Shown here one piece after another: positions 5,234 to 12,054 of a stretch of 28,083 nt of DNA (positions are counted from its first letter, which is position 1; the number at the start of each line of letters is the position of its first letter). Below the pieces are notes generated by a model. That model ran no database searches. It had not been told where the DNA came from and saw only the letters and a list, made by a program, of their open reading frames with translations. A program made the translations under genes and the position numbers. The stretch spans positions 1 to 28,083 of the IMG/VR virus record IMGVR_UViG_3300014499_000025. The stretch is one strand, 5' to 3'. Origin of the DNA: a virus.

Positions 5234-6493
5234 ATGGCAAGAAAACAGGGGACAAAAAGCGTACCAGCACTGATTAACGATAAGGCAGCTGAAACAGTAA
5301 CGCAACGGGTAGAACTTGTCCTGGTTCACATAGAAAAATCCAAAAAGGGCGATAAGATTTTAGCCACTCTTGGCAATCTTCGCGCCATGCTTAATCATTA
5401 TGGCATTGTATGCCGTTATGATGTTATCAAAAAGCGCCTCATTCATATCATACCGGGCGAAGAGTTCAGCACGGAAAACGAGGAAGAGGCGGCATTGGCC
5501 TGCATCTATTCCTGTATGAAGGAAAATAGAATCCCTGTTGACGGCTATAAGCTTTATCTAGTGCGGATTGCCGATGAAAATCAGTTTAATCCAGTACTTC
5601 AATATGTGCGTTCAAAGCCTTGGGATCGTGTGGATCGGATGCCGGAATTCTGCGCGACAATCGAATCACCGGAAACAGAGGCAAAAAATCTACTTATAAG
5701 GCGATGGATGATAACAGCTATGAGCATGGCTCTATACAATGGCATTGACGGAGCCGGTTGTTTAGTCCTGCAAGGGCCGCCCGATTTAGGTAAGACATGG
5801 TGGGTTAAAAAGCTTGTGCCGCAAGAGATAAGAGAAAACCTGATACGCACGGATGCAACCGTTGATCCCGGTGACAAGGATCAGGTTAGCCAGGTTATAT
5901 CGTATTGGATCGTTGAATTAGGTGAAATAGGCGCGACATTCAGAAAAGCGGAATTACAAGCCCTCAAAGGCTTTATTACCCGCGATCATGATACAATGCG
6001 GCGTCCCTATGGCGAAGGCGATAAACGCTTCCCCAGGCGCACTGCTTTGATTGCCAGCGTGGATCAGTTCATCTACCTGATTGATACGGCTGGCAATCGG
6101 CGCTTCTGGACTATCCCCTGCACAAAGATAAATTCCTATCACGAAATAGACATGCAACAAGTATGGGCACAAGTCCTAAGTATGATTGAGGCGCACGGCG
6201 AAACATGGCGATTAACGCAAGTTGAAAAAGACCATATTAAGCGCATAAATGAAGAACATATGCAGATTGATCCCATCATGGAAATGATACAGGAAAAGTA
6301 TAAATGGGAGGAATTGGCAATGGTTGCGCGCTGGGAGACGGCTACAAAAATTGGTGAAGAAATTGGACTAATAGATCTTGGTCACAGAGAAACACGGCTC
6401 ATAACCGGCCATGTCCTTAAATTAAATGGAGGCCAAAAAAAGCGTACAGGCGATAAACGCTATTTACTGGTTCCTGCTTTGCGTCCCAGCTAA
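5234..6493 (+). CDS. VirE/VapE-family replicative helicase (AAA+ type)
   Basis: 419 residues. The Walker A motif GPPDLGKTWW is at 181-190, Walker B-like WIVELGE at 225-231, an arginine-rich RRTALIAS sensor region at about 268-275, and the family mark GNRRFW at 287-292. This is the ATPase of 'virulence-associated E' phage proteins, which act as replication helicases, often with a primase. The N-terminus lacks a primase (Toprim or AEP) domain and has only an alpha/beta region with a HIIPGEEFS strand. Residues 350-419 form a C-terminal winged-helix-like module (WETATKIGEEIGL ... YLLVPAL); a homologous module is found alone at 9753-10001. The 3' end overlaps the convergent XRE gene by 30 bp. Confidence 0.85.
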   Translation: MARKQGTKSVPALINDKAAETVTQRVELVLVHIEKSKKGDKILATLGNLRAMLNHYGIVCRYDVIKKRLIHIIPGEEFSTENEEEAALACIYSCMKENRIPVDGYKLYLVRIADENQFNPVLQYVRSKPWDRVDRMPEFCATIESPETEAKNLLIRRWMITAMSMALYNGIDGAGCLVLQGPPDLGKTWWVKKLVPQEIRENLIRTDATVDPGDKDQVSQVISYWIVELGEIGATFRKAELQALKGFITRDHDTMRRPYGEGDKRFPRRTALIASVDQFIYLIDTAGNRRFWTIPCTKINSYHEIDMQQVWAQVLSMIEAHGETWRLTQVEKDHIKRINEEHMQIDPIMEMIQEKYKWEELAMVARWETATKIGEEIGLIDLGHRETRLITGHVLKLNGGQKKRTGDKRYLLVPALRPS

Positions 6494-6646
6494 TTGCATA
6501 GCCAGCATCTTGACCGGACGGCTCATATTAATTTTCCCGCGTTCCATCATCGAAACGGCATCCATCGTTATTCCTAGCATGGGCGCAATTTCCGCCTGCT
6601 TTAATCCAAGCCTTTCACGCAATGCCCGTAATTCCTTACCTGTCAT
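6464..6646 (-). CDS. Small XRE-family (Cro/CI-type) transcriptional regulator
   Basis: A 60-residue HTH protein, little more than the DNA-binding domain: KELRALRERLGLKQAEIAPM forms helices 1-2 and GITMDAVSMMERGK the recognition helix and the typical ERGK. The frame is open 17 codons further, but I prefer the ATG at 6646 because the sequence before it codes for another frame (6636-6704) that overlaps it by 11 bp, as in coupled phage genes, and because XRE domains of this kind start MTGKEL. It is a good candidate for a repressor or Cro-like regulator. Its final 30 bp overlap the convergent helicase gene. Confidence 0.8.
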   Translation of the reverse strand: MTGKELRALRERLGLKQAEIAPMLGITMDAVSMMERGKINMSRPVKMLAMQLAGTQSRNQ

Positions 6647-6704
6647 ATTTTGCCTCGTCCTTCGCATCATCAGCCGCATTTCTCCAAAATTCTTCATAAG
6701 TCAT
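6636..6704 (-). CDS. Short frame encoding a tail shared with the PIN protein
   Basis: 22 codons starting MTYEEFWRNAADDAKDEAK. The same peptide, with changes, ends the PIN protein at 3184-3507 (FDEWWRAKADDAKDEAK), and the DNA is also similar. There is no good ribosome site, and the same frame stays open upstream to about 6760 (NPWLTHSRI before the Met), so this is more likely the 3' end of a larger, damaged gene than a free-standing peptide. It overlaps the XRE start by 11 bp, suggesting coupling. Confidence 0.4.
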   Translation of the reverse strand: MTYEEFWRNAADDAKDEAKYDR

Positions 6705-6889
6705 AATCCGAGAATGCGTTAACCAAGGGTTTTGTTTATTCCATGCATAAGTGCATGGTGCCTACCTTATCCTCATAAAAATGTCGCGGGTGTGGATGAT
6801 AAGCTGGCCTCATACGTTACCCTCCGCCAAACGCTTCATATCTGCAAGAGCGGCCTGGTTATCGTCAAAGAATCGGCATGGATTGATTT
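6705..6889 (-). other. Region of fragmentary minus-strand frames next to the transposon
   Basis: No complete gene is evident. On the minus strand a frame ending LADMKRLAEGNV stops at 6810 and overlaps by ATGA a 25-codon frame (6736-6813, MRPAYHPHPRHFYEDK...). A one-base shift near 6740 would join that frame to the NKQNPWLTHSRI stretch leading into 6636-6704. The overlaps look like an old leftward operon broken by small deletions and by the transposon inserted at 6890. I see no promoter here. Confidence 0.35.
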
Positions 6890-6902
6890 GGGATTTATAT
6901 AC
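6890..6902 (+). repeat. Left terminal inverted repeat of the transposon
   Basis: GGGATTTATATAC, directly followed by the transposase -35 (TTGACT, 6903-6908). It is the perfect inverse of 9348-9360. The GGG start is usual for IS1595-family ends. Confidence 0.8.
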
Positions 6903-6931
6903 TTGACTAACCAAGCGGCATGGGTTATCAT
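6903..6931 (+). promoter_or_regulatory. Transposase promoter
   Basis: TTGACT (6903-6908), a 17-bp spacer and TATCAT (6926-6931), 24 bp before the transposase ATG at 6956 with GGAG at 6947-6950. It probably drives the whole transposase-methyltransferase-endonuclease unit. Confidence 0.6.
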
Positions 6932-6955
6932 AATTCCATAATCAATGGAGACGTT

Positions 6956-7876
6956 ATGAAAACCGAAGCAAAAGACACCTTAGACGTTTTTGGATTTTTC
7001 AAGAAATTCCCCGACGAAAAAACGTGTGAAGATTTTATCATTGCCGCCCGCTGGCCGCGTGGTGTTTATTGCCCGCATTGCGGAAACTATAAGCTGTACC
7101 GCCTCGAAACGCAAAAGCGTTTTAAGTGTGCGGGTTGCCGCAAGCAGTTTTCAGTCCGTACCGGCTCTGTGCTGGCGGAAAGCAAAGTGACGCTGCAACA
7201 GTGGTTACTTGCCGGTTGGCTTCTCACTACTCACCGCAAGGGCTTTTCCAGTGTGCAGCTTGGCAAAACGCTGGGCGTGACGCAAAAGACGGCTTGGTTT
7301 CTCGCTCACCGCATACGCGATGCCTTTAGAGAGGAAGGTGGATTGTTCGACGGCACTGTTGAAGTAGACGAGACATATGTAGGCGGAAAAGAGAAGAATA
7401 AACACGCAAACAAAAAGCTACATGCCGGACGGGGAGCCGTTGGAAAAACCGCCGTCATGGGTATCAAAGAGCGCGGCGGCAAAGTGAAAGCCAAGCCGAT
7501 TAAGAATGCGGACGCTAAGACATTGCAGGGTGAAATCAGGCGGGTTGTAACTCCGGGTGCAACCGTATATACTGACGACCATCGCGGTTATCATGGATTG
7601 CTTGATTATCAGCATGAATCGGTAAAGCATTCCGTAGGTGAATATGTGAGGGGCATGGCTTCTACCAATGGCATAGAGTCCTTTTGGGCACTGCTGAAAA
7701 GAGGCTTATACGGGATTTATCACCAGATGAGCCCGGCGCATCTTCGCCGCTATGTGGATGAGTTTTCCTTCCGCCAGAATACTATCGGTCTCACTGACGA
7801 AGCCACTTTTGCCAAGATGTTCTATAACAGCAACGGTCGCCGTCTCACCTATAAGGAGTTGACCTGTGTCGCGTAA
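6956..7876 (+). CDS. IS1595-family (ISXO2-like) transposase
   Basis: 306 residues, full length for the family. It has an N-terminal zinc ribbon (C39, C42, C58, C61), a helix-turn-helix around residues 97-120, and a DDE-type catalytic domain with D138 (EVDETYVGGKEKNKH), D207 (VYTDDHRGY), H225 and the STNGIESFWALLKRG motif (N238/E241). All expected catalytic elements are present, so it is probably active. The frame is open to a GTG at 6920, but ATG 6956 has a GGAG site 5 nt before it. It overlaps the methyltransferase start by 11 bp. It shares the VDETYVGGKEKNKHA segment with the chimera at 3500-4396 but is otherwise clearly diverged from it. Confidence 0.92.
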   Translation: MKTEAKDTLDVFGFFKKFPDEKTCEDFIIAARWPRGVYCPHCGNYKLYRLETQKRFKCAGCRKQFSVRTGSVLAESKVTLQQWLLAGWLLTTHRKGFSSVQLGKTLGVTQKTAWFLAHRIRDAFREEGGLFDGTVEVDETYVGGKEKNKHANKKLHAGRGAVGKTAVMGIKERGGKVKAKPIKNADAKTLQGEIRRVVTPGATVYTDDHRGYHGLLDYQHESVKHSVGEYVRGMASTNGIESFWALLKRGLYGIYHQMSPAHLRRYVDEFSFRQNTIGLTDEATFAKMFYNSNGRRLTYKELTCVA

Positions 7877-8711
7877 CGCAACGCTCATAGAGCCTATTGA
7901 CGCGAGTTTTGATACCGTAATGCGGGCGATAGTACATGCGCCGGAGAAATTGCCGGAGAGAATCGCAACCCCTTCGCTGGCGCACTGGACGGGCAAAATT
8001 CATTGTATGGACTGCATAAAATTGATGAACGAATTGCCAGCGGGAAGTATAGGCGCAATCGTCACTTCCCCGCCGTACAATATCAAAAACAGCACGGGCA
8101 ATGGCATGAAAGACGGGCGGGGCGGTAAGTGGCCGCAAGCCGCGCTTATTAACGGCTACAAAGACCATGCCGATGATATGCCTTACCCTGAGTATGTCGC
8201 ATGGCAGCGCAAATGCCTTGATGCCATGATGCGCGTATTAAGGCCGGACGGCGCGATATTCTATAATCACAAGTGGCGCGTTCAAAACGGCTTATTGCAG
8301 GACAGGGCGGAAATCATCGCGGGCTTTCCAGTGCGCCAGATTATTATATGGAAGCGCAAGGGCGGTATAAACTTCAATGCAGGGTACTTTTTACCTACCT
8401 ATGAAGTGATTTACCTGATAGCCAAGCCGGACTTTAAGCTGTCTCCCAAAGCAAACGCGCAAGGGGATGTATGGGAGATACCGCAAGCGCGTGACAATAC
8501 ACACCCTGCCCCCTTCCCTATAGAACTGGCGCAACGCTGTATATCGGCAACCCAAGAGGGCGTTGTGCTTGATCCTTTTATGGGAAGTGGTACAACAGCC
8601 CTGGCCGCAGAGATACTTAACAGGGAATGGATAGGCGCTGAATTATCGAGTAACTACTGCAAAATGGCGGAAAAGCGGCTTAAAGAGCATCAAGAAACCA
8701 AGCTGATATAA
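7866..8711 (+). CDS. Type II DNA methyltransferase (N4/N6, beta class)
   Basis: 281 residues; modifies the exocyclic amino group of cytosine (N4) or adenine (N6) in DNA using S-adenosylmethionine. The catalytic motif TSPPYN is at 67-72 and the cofactor-binding motif DPFMGSGTT at 236-244. This order, with the target-recognition region between, is the beta class. Start codon GTG at 7866 is set by AAGGAG 7 nt upstream, inside the transposase gene. The stop overlaps the endonuclease ATG (TAATG), so the pair is coupled. Enzymes paired with MvaI/BcnI-type nucleases are N4-cytosine methyltransferases, which makes that the likelier activity here. It protects the site cut by the next protein. Confidence 0.9.
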   Translation: MSRNATLIEPIDASFDTVMRAIVHAPEKLPERIATPSLAHWTGKIHCMDCIKLMNELPAGSIGAIVTSPPYNIKNSTGNGMKDGRGGKWPQAALINGYKDHADDMPYPEYVAWQRKCLDAMMRVLRPDGAIFYNHKWRVQNGLLQDRAEIIAGFPVRQIIIWKRKGGINFNAGYFLPTYEVIYLIAKPDFKLSPKANAQGDVWEIPQARDNTHPAPFPIELAQRCISATQEGVVLDPFMGSGTTALAAEILNREWIGAELSSNYCKMAEKRLKEHQETKLI

Positions 8712-9355
8712 TGGCACCGCGAAAACTTGTAGGCACTATCCAGCCGCGCACCGGAACCGCGTGTTTTAAGAAAATCGCGGAAATCCTGAAAGCAGGAACA
8801 TGGGAATTTTCTGATGACGGCAAGTATAACGGCAACGGCGCTCCTGGTAGGTACTTAGAGGATTTGCTGGGCGTGAAAGCCAATAATGCCGATTCGCCTG
8901 ACATGGAAGGGTGGGAGATTAAGTTTCACGGCGGTAATTCCTTGCTTACGCTTTTCCATAAAGACCCTGAGCCTAGAGGCATAATCAGGACTATCGTACA
9001 TGACCATGGATGGGATGACGGCAAAGGCCGTATCAGCTTTCGGCATACGATAAGCGGCGAGACTTCACGGGGATTTTATGTGGTGAACGAAGAGGATAGG
9101 ATTGTCATACGCAATCGCCATAAAGATACCGCCGTCCAGCACTGGACGCATAATACTCTGTTTAATGCCTTTGCCGCAAAACTGCGCCGTCTCATAGTGG
9201 TAAGTGGCAGCATGATGAAAAACCCGCGCCGTGTCGTCTATGAAGAAGCTACCGCTTATTGGGAGCCTGACATAAGGGGATTTTCAAAGGCAGTCGCGGA
9301 CGGTCTTTTCTGTGTGGACTTTGACGCACGGACGCAAGGTGGTCGTGGTATATAA
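8711..9355 (+). CDS. Type II restriction endonuclease, MvaI/BcnI family
   Basis: 214 residues. The sequence GNGAPGRYLEDLLGVKANN, then SPDMEGWEIKFHG, is the core of the MvaI/BcnI family: D64 - E69 - K71 gives the metal-binding D-x4-E-x-K set, with the spacing I recall for MvaI (D50, E55, K57). These enzymes cut short CC-GG-centred sites, MvaI as a monomer; the exact site here cannot be read from sequence. It starts inside the methyltransferase stop (TAATG), and its stop codon lies in the right terminal repeat of the transposon, so the C-terminal GRGI is encoded by the element end. It appears complete and therefore potentially active. Confidence 0.85.
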   Translation: MAPRKLVGTIQPRTGTACFKKIAEILKAGTWEFSDDGKYNGNGAPGRYLEDLLGVKANNADSPDMEGWEIKFHGGNSLLTLFHKDPEPRGIIRTIVHDHGWDDGKGRISFRHTISGETSRGFYVVNEEDRIVIRNRHKDTAVQHWTHNTLFNAFAAKLRRLIVVSGSMMKNPRRVVYEEATAYWEPDIRGFSKAVADGLFCVDFDARTQGGRGI

Positions 9356-9360
9356 ATCCC
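9348..9360 (-). repeat. Right terminal inverted repeat of the transposon
   Basis: GTATATAAATCCC is the exact inverse of 6890-6902. It contains the TAA stop of the endonuclease gene (9353-9355). Confidence 0.8.
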
Positions 9361-9369
9361 ATATATTTT

Positions 9370-9792
9370 ATGAAAATACCAGAAAACCAAAGGACAGAAG
9401 TGCTAAAAATGCTGAAAGAGGGAATGCCAGATAATGCCGTTGCTGAATTTTATGGCGTCACCAGACAAACAATCGGAAATATGCGCAGAAAAGCAGGATT
9501 ATATGTAAAATATAAACTGCCGAATAAAGAAATGTGGAAAGAACATCTTAAGGTATCAAAACTAACCGCAAATGCCATATATCATGGCGTCTTAATACCA
9601 GAGCCTTGCGAGATATGCGGGGTATTCGGAAAGAATGATAAGGGAAAGCGCAAGGTCCATGCTCATCATGACGACTATAATAAACCCTTAAGCGTGCGCT
9701 GGCTTTGTGAAAATCATCACAGAGAATGGCATCTGACCAACAATGCCATTCCATGCTCATTCTTGAATCCGTGTCATATATCGAAAATTTGA
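9370..9792 (+). CDS. HTH-HNH-type phage protein (possible homing endonuclease)
   Basis: 140 residues. Residues 5-38 form a resolvase-like helix-turn-helix (DNAVAEFYGVTRQTIGNMRR). Residues 77-120 hold a zinc-bound HNH-like core: CEICG, then KVHAHHDDYNKPLSVRWLC and ENHHREWH. Many phage proteins of this make-up are site-specific or homing nucleases, others are only DNA-binding. It begins 9 bp after the transposon end with no good ribosome site, perhaps because the transposon separated it from its leader. Its end overlaps a remnant of a second VapE-like gene, fitting insertion of a homing-type gene into a replication gene. AT-rich codon use sets it apart from the preceding restriction genes. Confidence 0.75.
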   Translation: MKIPENQRTEVLKMLKEGMPDNAVAEFYGVTRQTIGNMRRKAGLYVKYKLPNKEMWKEHLKVSKLTANAIYHGVLIPEPCEICGVFGKNDKGKRKVHAHHDDYNKPLSVRWLCENHHREWHLTNNAIPCSFLNPCHISKI

Positions 9793-10001
9793 TAAAAGAA
9801 AAATATGACTTTAATTCAAAAGAATATGAATGGAAAACCGCAACAGAAATAGCGGCTGAAATAGGACTGAGAAATATAACTCAGGCCGATACAAGAGCCA
9901 TAGTTAGAGCCTTATCAACTATCTATCAGGATAGGACTCAAATGTTCAAAAATACATCGTATAAAAGATTAATATATGTGCCGTCGATGACTGAGAAATA
10001 A
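9753..10001 (+). pseudogene. 3' remnant of a second VapE-like replication gene
   Basis: The frame (open from 9726; about 80 residues from the Met at 9753) aligns over its length with the C-terminal module of the helicase at 5234-6493: here EKYDF...WKTATEIAAEIGLRN...YKRLIYVP, there EKYKW...WETATKIGEEIGLID...DKRYLLVP. No ATPase domain precedes it. The copies differ at many positions, so this is not a recent duplication. It is likelier the leftover end of an older helicase gene after replacement, with the HNH gene now at its 5' side. A small expressed DNA-binding protein cannot be excluded. Its last codons contain the first TGACTGAG repeat. Confidence 0.65.
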
Positions 10002-10240
10002 ATACTTGGTCTCACTCAGTCACCCCTCAGTCATGCGTTTTTTGAGTGTCACAGCCAGTTACAGAAGATTCGTGACTGAGTGACTGAGTTTTACTAGGAG
10101 CTATATGGATATAGAGTAATGATGGGTGTATTTTTATACTGCCCGTAACAGCCTCAGTCACACAGTCATAATAATGTATATTATTTATATATATCAGTTA
10201 CTTATCTAATGACTAAGTATGTGACTGAGTAGCGACTGAG
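9988..10240. repeat. TGACTGAG repeat cluster, candidate replication origin or operator
   Basis: Seven exact copies of TGACTGAG or its inverse CTCAGTCA: 9988, 10073, 10081 and 10222 (direct) and 10015, 10026 and 10153 (inverted), plus one-mismatch copies at 10210 and 10233. By simple arithmetic less than 0.01 copy is expected in this length by chance. The region is otherwise non-coding (10002-10280) and AT-rich in its second half (10165-10210), the make-up of an iteron-type origin. It follows replication genes, as phage origins often do. The binding protein could be the winged module found in the helicase C-terminus. Confidence 0.6.
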
Positions 10241-10257
10241 TGTGTCGGTTTGATAAA

Positions 10258-10285
10258 TTGACAAAGTTATAAAATACAATATGAT
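10258..10285 (+). promoter_or_regulatory. Promoter, probably giving a leaderless mRNA
   Basis: TTGACA (10258-10263), 16 bp, TATGAT (10280-10285). Transcription would start near 10292, i.e. at the ATG at 10293 of the next gene. The upstream ATG at 10281 lies inside the -10 box and would not be transcribed from here. Confidence 0.55.
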
Positions 10286-10292
10286 AGTGTCT

Positions 10293-10790
10293 ATGAGCGA
10301 CATTTACACAAAAATGGTGAAAGACTTCACGCCACGCCAAAATACAAATGCGCCGGTACAAGAAACACAACAAAGCGCAACTAACACCACATTGAGTGAG
10401 ATGGATAAGGCACTCATTGAGCAATGCCTAGATATGCCGCGTAAAGACCTACAAGGTCTATTACAACGCATTATCCAAGCCGCATGGGGGTATGGTAGCT
10501 TAACGGGAAAAGAACTGCTAGAAATGGCATTAAAAACGAAGGACGAGGCATATGAGGCATTAAAGCTCACCGCATTGACTCTGGCGGTGAATGCTGGCGA
10601 CTGGCGCGAGTTTAACGCCTTGGCGACGTTTTGGGCTGAGAGGGAGAAGGGCAAGCCGATAGGCGCGGCTCCCACGATAAACATAGGCCAAGGCAACGGA
10701 GAGAAGAAAATACAGATAGTATTCATGAACGCAGATGATGTGAAGCGGGAGCGGGAAGGGAAACTGATTGACATGACGCCGAGAGATTAA
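10293..10790 (+). CDS. Phage protein, possibly small terminase subunit
   Basis: 165 residues from ATG 10293 (169 from ATG 10281, which lies in the -10 box of the promoter and is less likely). No ribosome site precedes either start. The protein is mostly helical: LLQRIIQAAWGYGSLTGKELLEMALKT, then DEAYEALKLTALTLAVNAGDW and FNALATFWAEREKGKP. It ends in ININ-like strands and a charged tail KREREGKLIDMTPRD. Helical DNA-packaging initiators have this general layout, and it is flanked by an exact 15-bp direct repeat, but no specific family match is certain. Without a better candidate in the window it may be the small terminase subunit. Confidence 0.6.
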   Translation: MSDIYTKMVKDFTPRQNTNAPVQETQQSATNTTLSEMDKALIEQCLDMPRKDLQGLLQRIIQAAWGYGSLTGKELLEMALKTKDEAYEALKLTALTLAVNAGDWREFNALATFWAEREKGKPIGAAPTINIGQGNGEKKIQIVFMNADDVKREREGKLIDMTPRD

Positions 10791-11079
10791 TATATTAACC
10801 ACTATATGTAGTCGTGAAGAATTATTAAAAATGGGAAGGACGCATAAGTCATTGATATACTACGGTTAATATAATTTAATGTACTTTCCATAATACAGAT
10901 TATAAAATAATAGCAATAAAACCATTACAATACAATATGATAGGAATAGGGAATTGTCCCGCGCATTCCTTCCGTTCTGGGGGAAGAACGCCTAGAAATG
11001 ACCCCCCCGGTATGACCCGCGTAATGGACTTCCGGCATGTCTGTATTAGGCACCACAATTCTGCTTACGGGATTTCCAA
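10791..11079. other. Non-coding stretch with hairpin and 15-bp repeat; candidate packaging region
   Basis: No convincing gene. It contains AATACAATATGATAG at 10929-10943, an exact copy of 10273-10287, then a perfect 6-bp stem CGTTCT/AGAACG around GGGGGA (10973-10990) and a C-run. A 23-codon frame at 11012-11083 overlaps the next start by ATGA but lacks a ribosome site. The setting, after a possible small terminase gene, suggests but does not prove a pac or cos site. Confidence 0.35.
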
Positions 11080-11271
11080 ATGACCCGCACTCCAAAGATA
11101 CACGATGTTCATGGCGAAGGAACTGAGCATTGGAAGTATGGGGATGTCTTCACAGTAGCCCCTGATAGAACTGTAGATAACTGGCGTATGGTTATGGATG
11201 GAGATAGGCTGAGGTTGTTTCGATTGGTTCCATTTCCGAACCCCGAATCCACCTGGGAATCTTTGGTGTGA
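11080..11271 (+). CDS. Hypothetical small protein
   Basis: A 63-residue frame beginning MTRTPKIHDVHGEGTEHW, rich in acidic and aromatic residues, with a strand-like WRMVMDGDRLRLFRLVP. No family recognised. The ribosome site is weak (ACGGG 11 nt before ATG). It is supported mainly by being the only open frame in the interval and by codon use that looks coding. Confidence 0.45.
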   Translation: MTRTPKIHDVHGEGTEHWKYGDVFTVAPDRTVDNWRMVMDGDRLRLFRLVPFPNPESTWESLV

Positions 11272-11345
11272 CAATGCCTATTGAATTTGGTAAATAATTT
11301 AGAAACCGTTTTTATTTTGCGGCAATTTTTTGAGATGGGGGAGGT

Positions 11346-11537
11346 ATGGCTGAGCGTTCATTGAACATAATCGGTGCCGGTTCCGGCGGTGGGATGACGA
11401 GCGAGGAGGCGGATTTGTTTAAGAAGTTGAAGGAAGAGAACGCGAAGTTGGGGAAGCCGTGGGAGCATATAACTGAGAAGCCTGCGATGTTTGAGCGGAG
11501 GGGGACGTATAATCCTGTGACTGGGGAGGTGGAGTGA
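11346..11537 (+). CDS. Small phage protein with glycine-rich N-terminus
   Basis: 63 residues. A strong GGGGGAGG ribosome site lies directly before the ATG. The N-terminus has a flexible GAGSGGG segment followed by a charged helix (SEEADLFKKLKEENAKL) and a C-terminal YNPVTGEVE. It overlaps the next gene by a GTGA junction. Function unknown; small proteins of this kind are common upstream of terminase genes. Confidence 0.65.
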   Translation: MAERSLNIIGAGSGGGMTSEEADLFKKLKEENAKLGKPWEHITEKPAMFERRGTYNPVTGEVE

Positions 11538-11689
11538 TTATAGAAGATAAGAATTATTTGGAAAGCAAATATGTGGAGCATGTAGCGCGAGCGATATGCA
11601 GGGCGGATCGTTATGATCCGGATTCGGATTGGGAAATCTACACGGATCACGCCGTTGCCGCTATCGAAGCAATTAATGAGGTGGAATAG
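11534..11689 (+). CDS. Small hypothetical phage protein (51 residues)
   Basis: An ORF below usual length limits. GTG at 11534 overlaps the stop of the previous gene (GTGA), with GGGGAGG as ribosome site. The protein YVEHVARAICRADRYDPDSDW, then DHAVAAIEAI, is a helical pattern seen in small phage proteins. Its stop TAG shares a base with the next GTG start at 11689, so three genes are tightly coupled. Confidence 0.65.
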   Translation: MIIEDKNYLESKYVEHVARAICRADRYDPDSDWEIYTDHAVAAIEAINEVE

Positions 11690-12054
11690 TGATTAAGCCA
11701 TCAGAAAGCCTTGTAAATAAAAAGGCTGTAGCGATATTTGGAGGTAGAATAACTGATAGGGAGTATGACGAAAATCTTCTTTGGAAAGAAATGGTTTGTC
11801 TTCTGGATAATGTTTTTAAGCCTGATGGAGGGTATGCGGTTATAGAAAAACAACTGTTTGTAAAACGCCTCTATAAAGTTATTGAAGAAAATAAGGAAGA
11901 TGGGCATCTTTATGGAATTTCATATCGCGCAGTGAATAAGGCGGTAGAGATTGTTTTGCCTTTTGGGTGGTGGGGAAGGCGCGGCAAGGATTTTACTGAT
12001 TTAAGCAATGAGTATCTTTTGCCTGTTGCTATGCAATTTGAGAGGACGGAATAA
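11689..12054 (+). CDS. Hypothetical phage protein
   Basis: 121 residues from a GTG that overlaps the previous stop; the ribosome site GAGGTGGA is inside the upstream gene. No domain recognised. The sequence mixes helices (WKEMVCLLDNVF, KRLYKVIEENKEDG) with LPFGWWGRRGKDF. The stop overlaps the next ATG (TAATG). AT-rich codon use compared with the neighbouring virion genes. Confidence 0.6.
   Translation: MIKPSESLVNKKAVAIFGGRITDREYDENLLWKEMVCLLDNVFKPDGGYAVIEKQLFVKRLYKVIEENKEDGHLYGISYRAVNKAVEIVLPFGWWGRRGKDFTDLSNEYLLPVAMQFERTE

Larger units (their letters stand above)
6890..9360 (+). mobile_element. IS1595-family transposon carrying a type II restriction-modification system
   Basis: The element is bounded by GGGATTTATATAC (6890-6902) and its exact inverted copy GTATATAAATCCC (9348-9360); the match continues one base further on each side. 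Inside are an intact transposase, a DNA methyltransferase and a restriction endonuclease, all on the plus strand and overlapping or coupled. IS1595 elements make 8-bp target duplications; the flanks ATTGATTT (6882-6889) and ATATATTT (9361-9368) agree at six of eight positions, compatible with a diverged duplication or with none. The endonuclease stop codon lies inside the right repeat. Elements of this family are known to carry passenger genes; a full restriction-modification pair as cargo is what stands out. Confidence 0.8.

Noticed and set aside
7205-7630. Minus-strand ORFs inside the transposase
   Set aside because: They are antisense shadows of the transposase with no ribosome site or domain.
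9988-10240. CRISPR array
   Set aside because: Repeats are only 8 bp, in both orientations and with irregular spacing.
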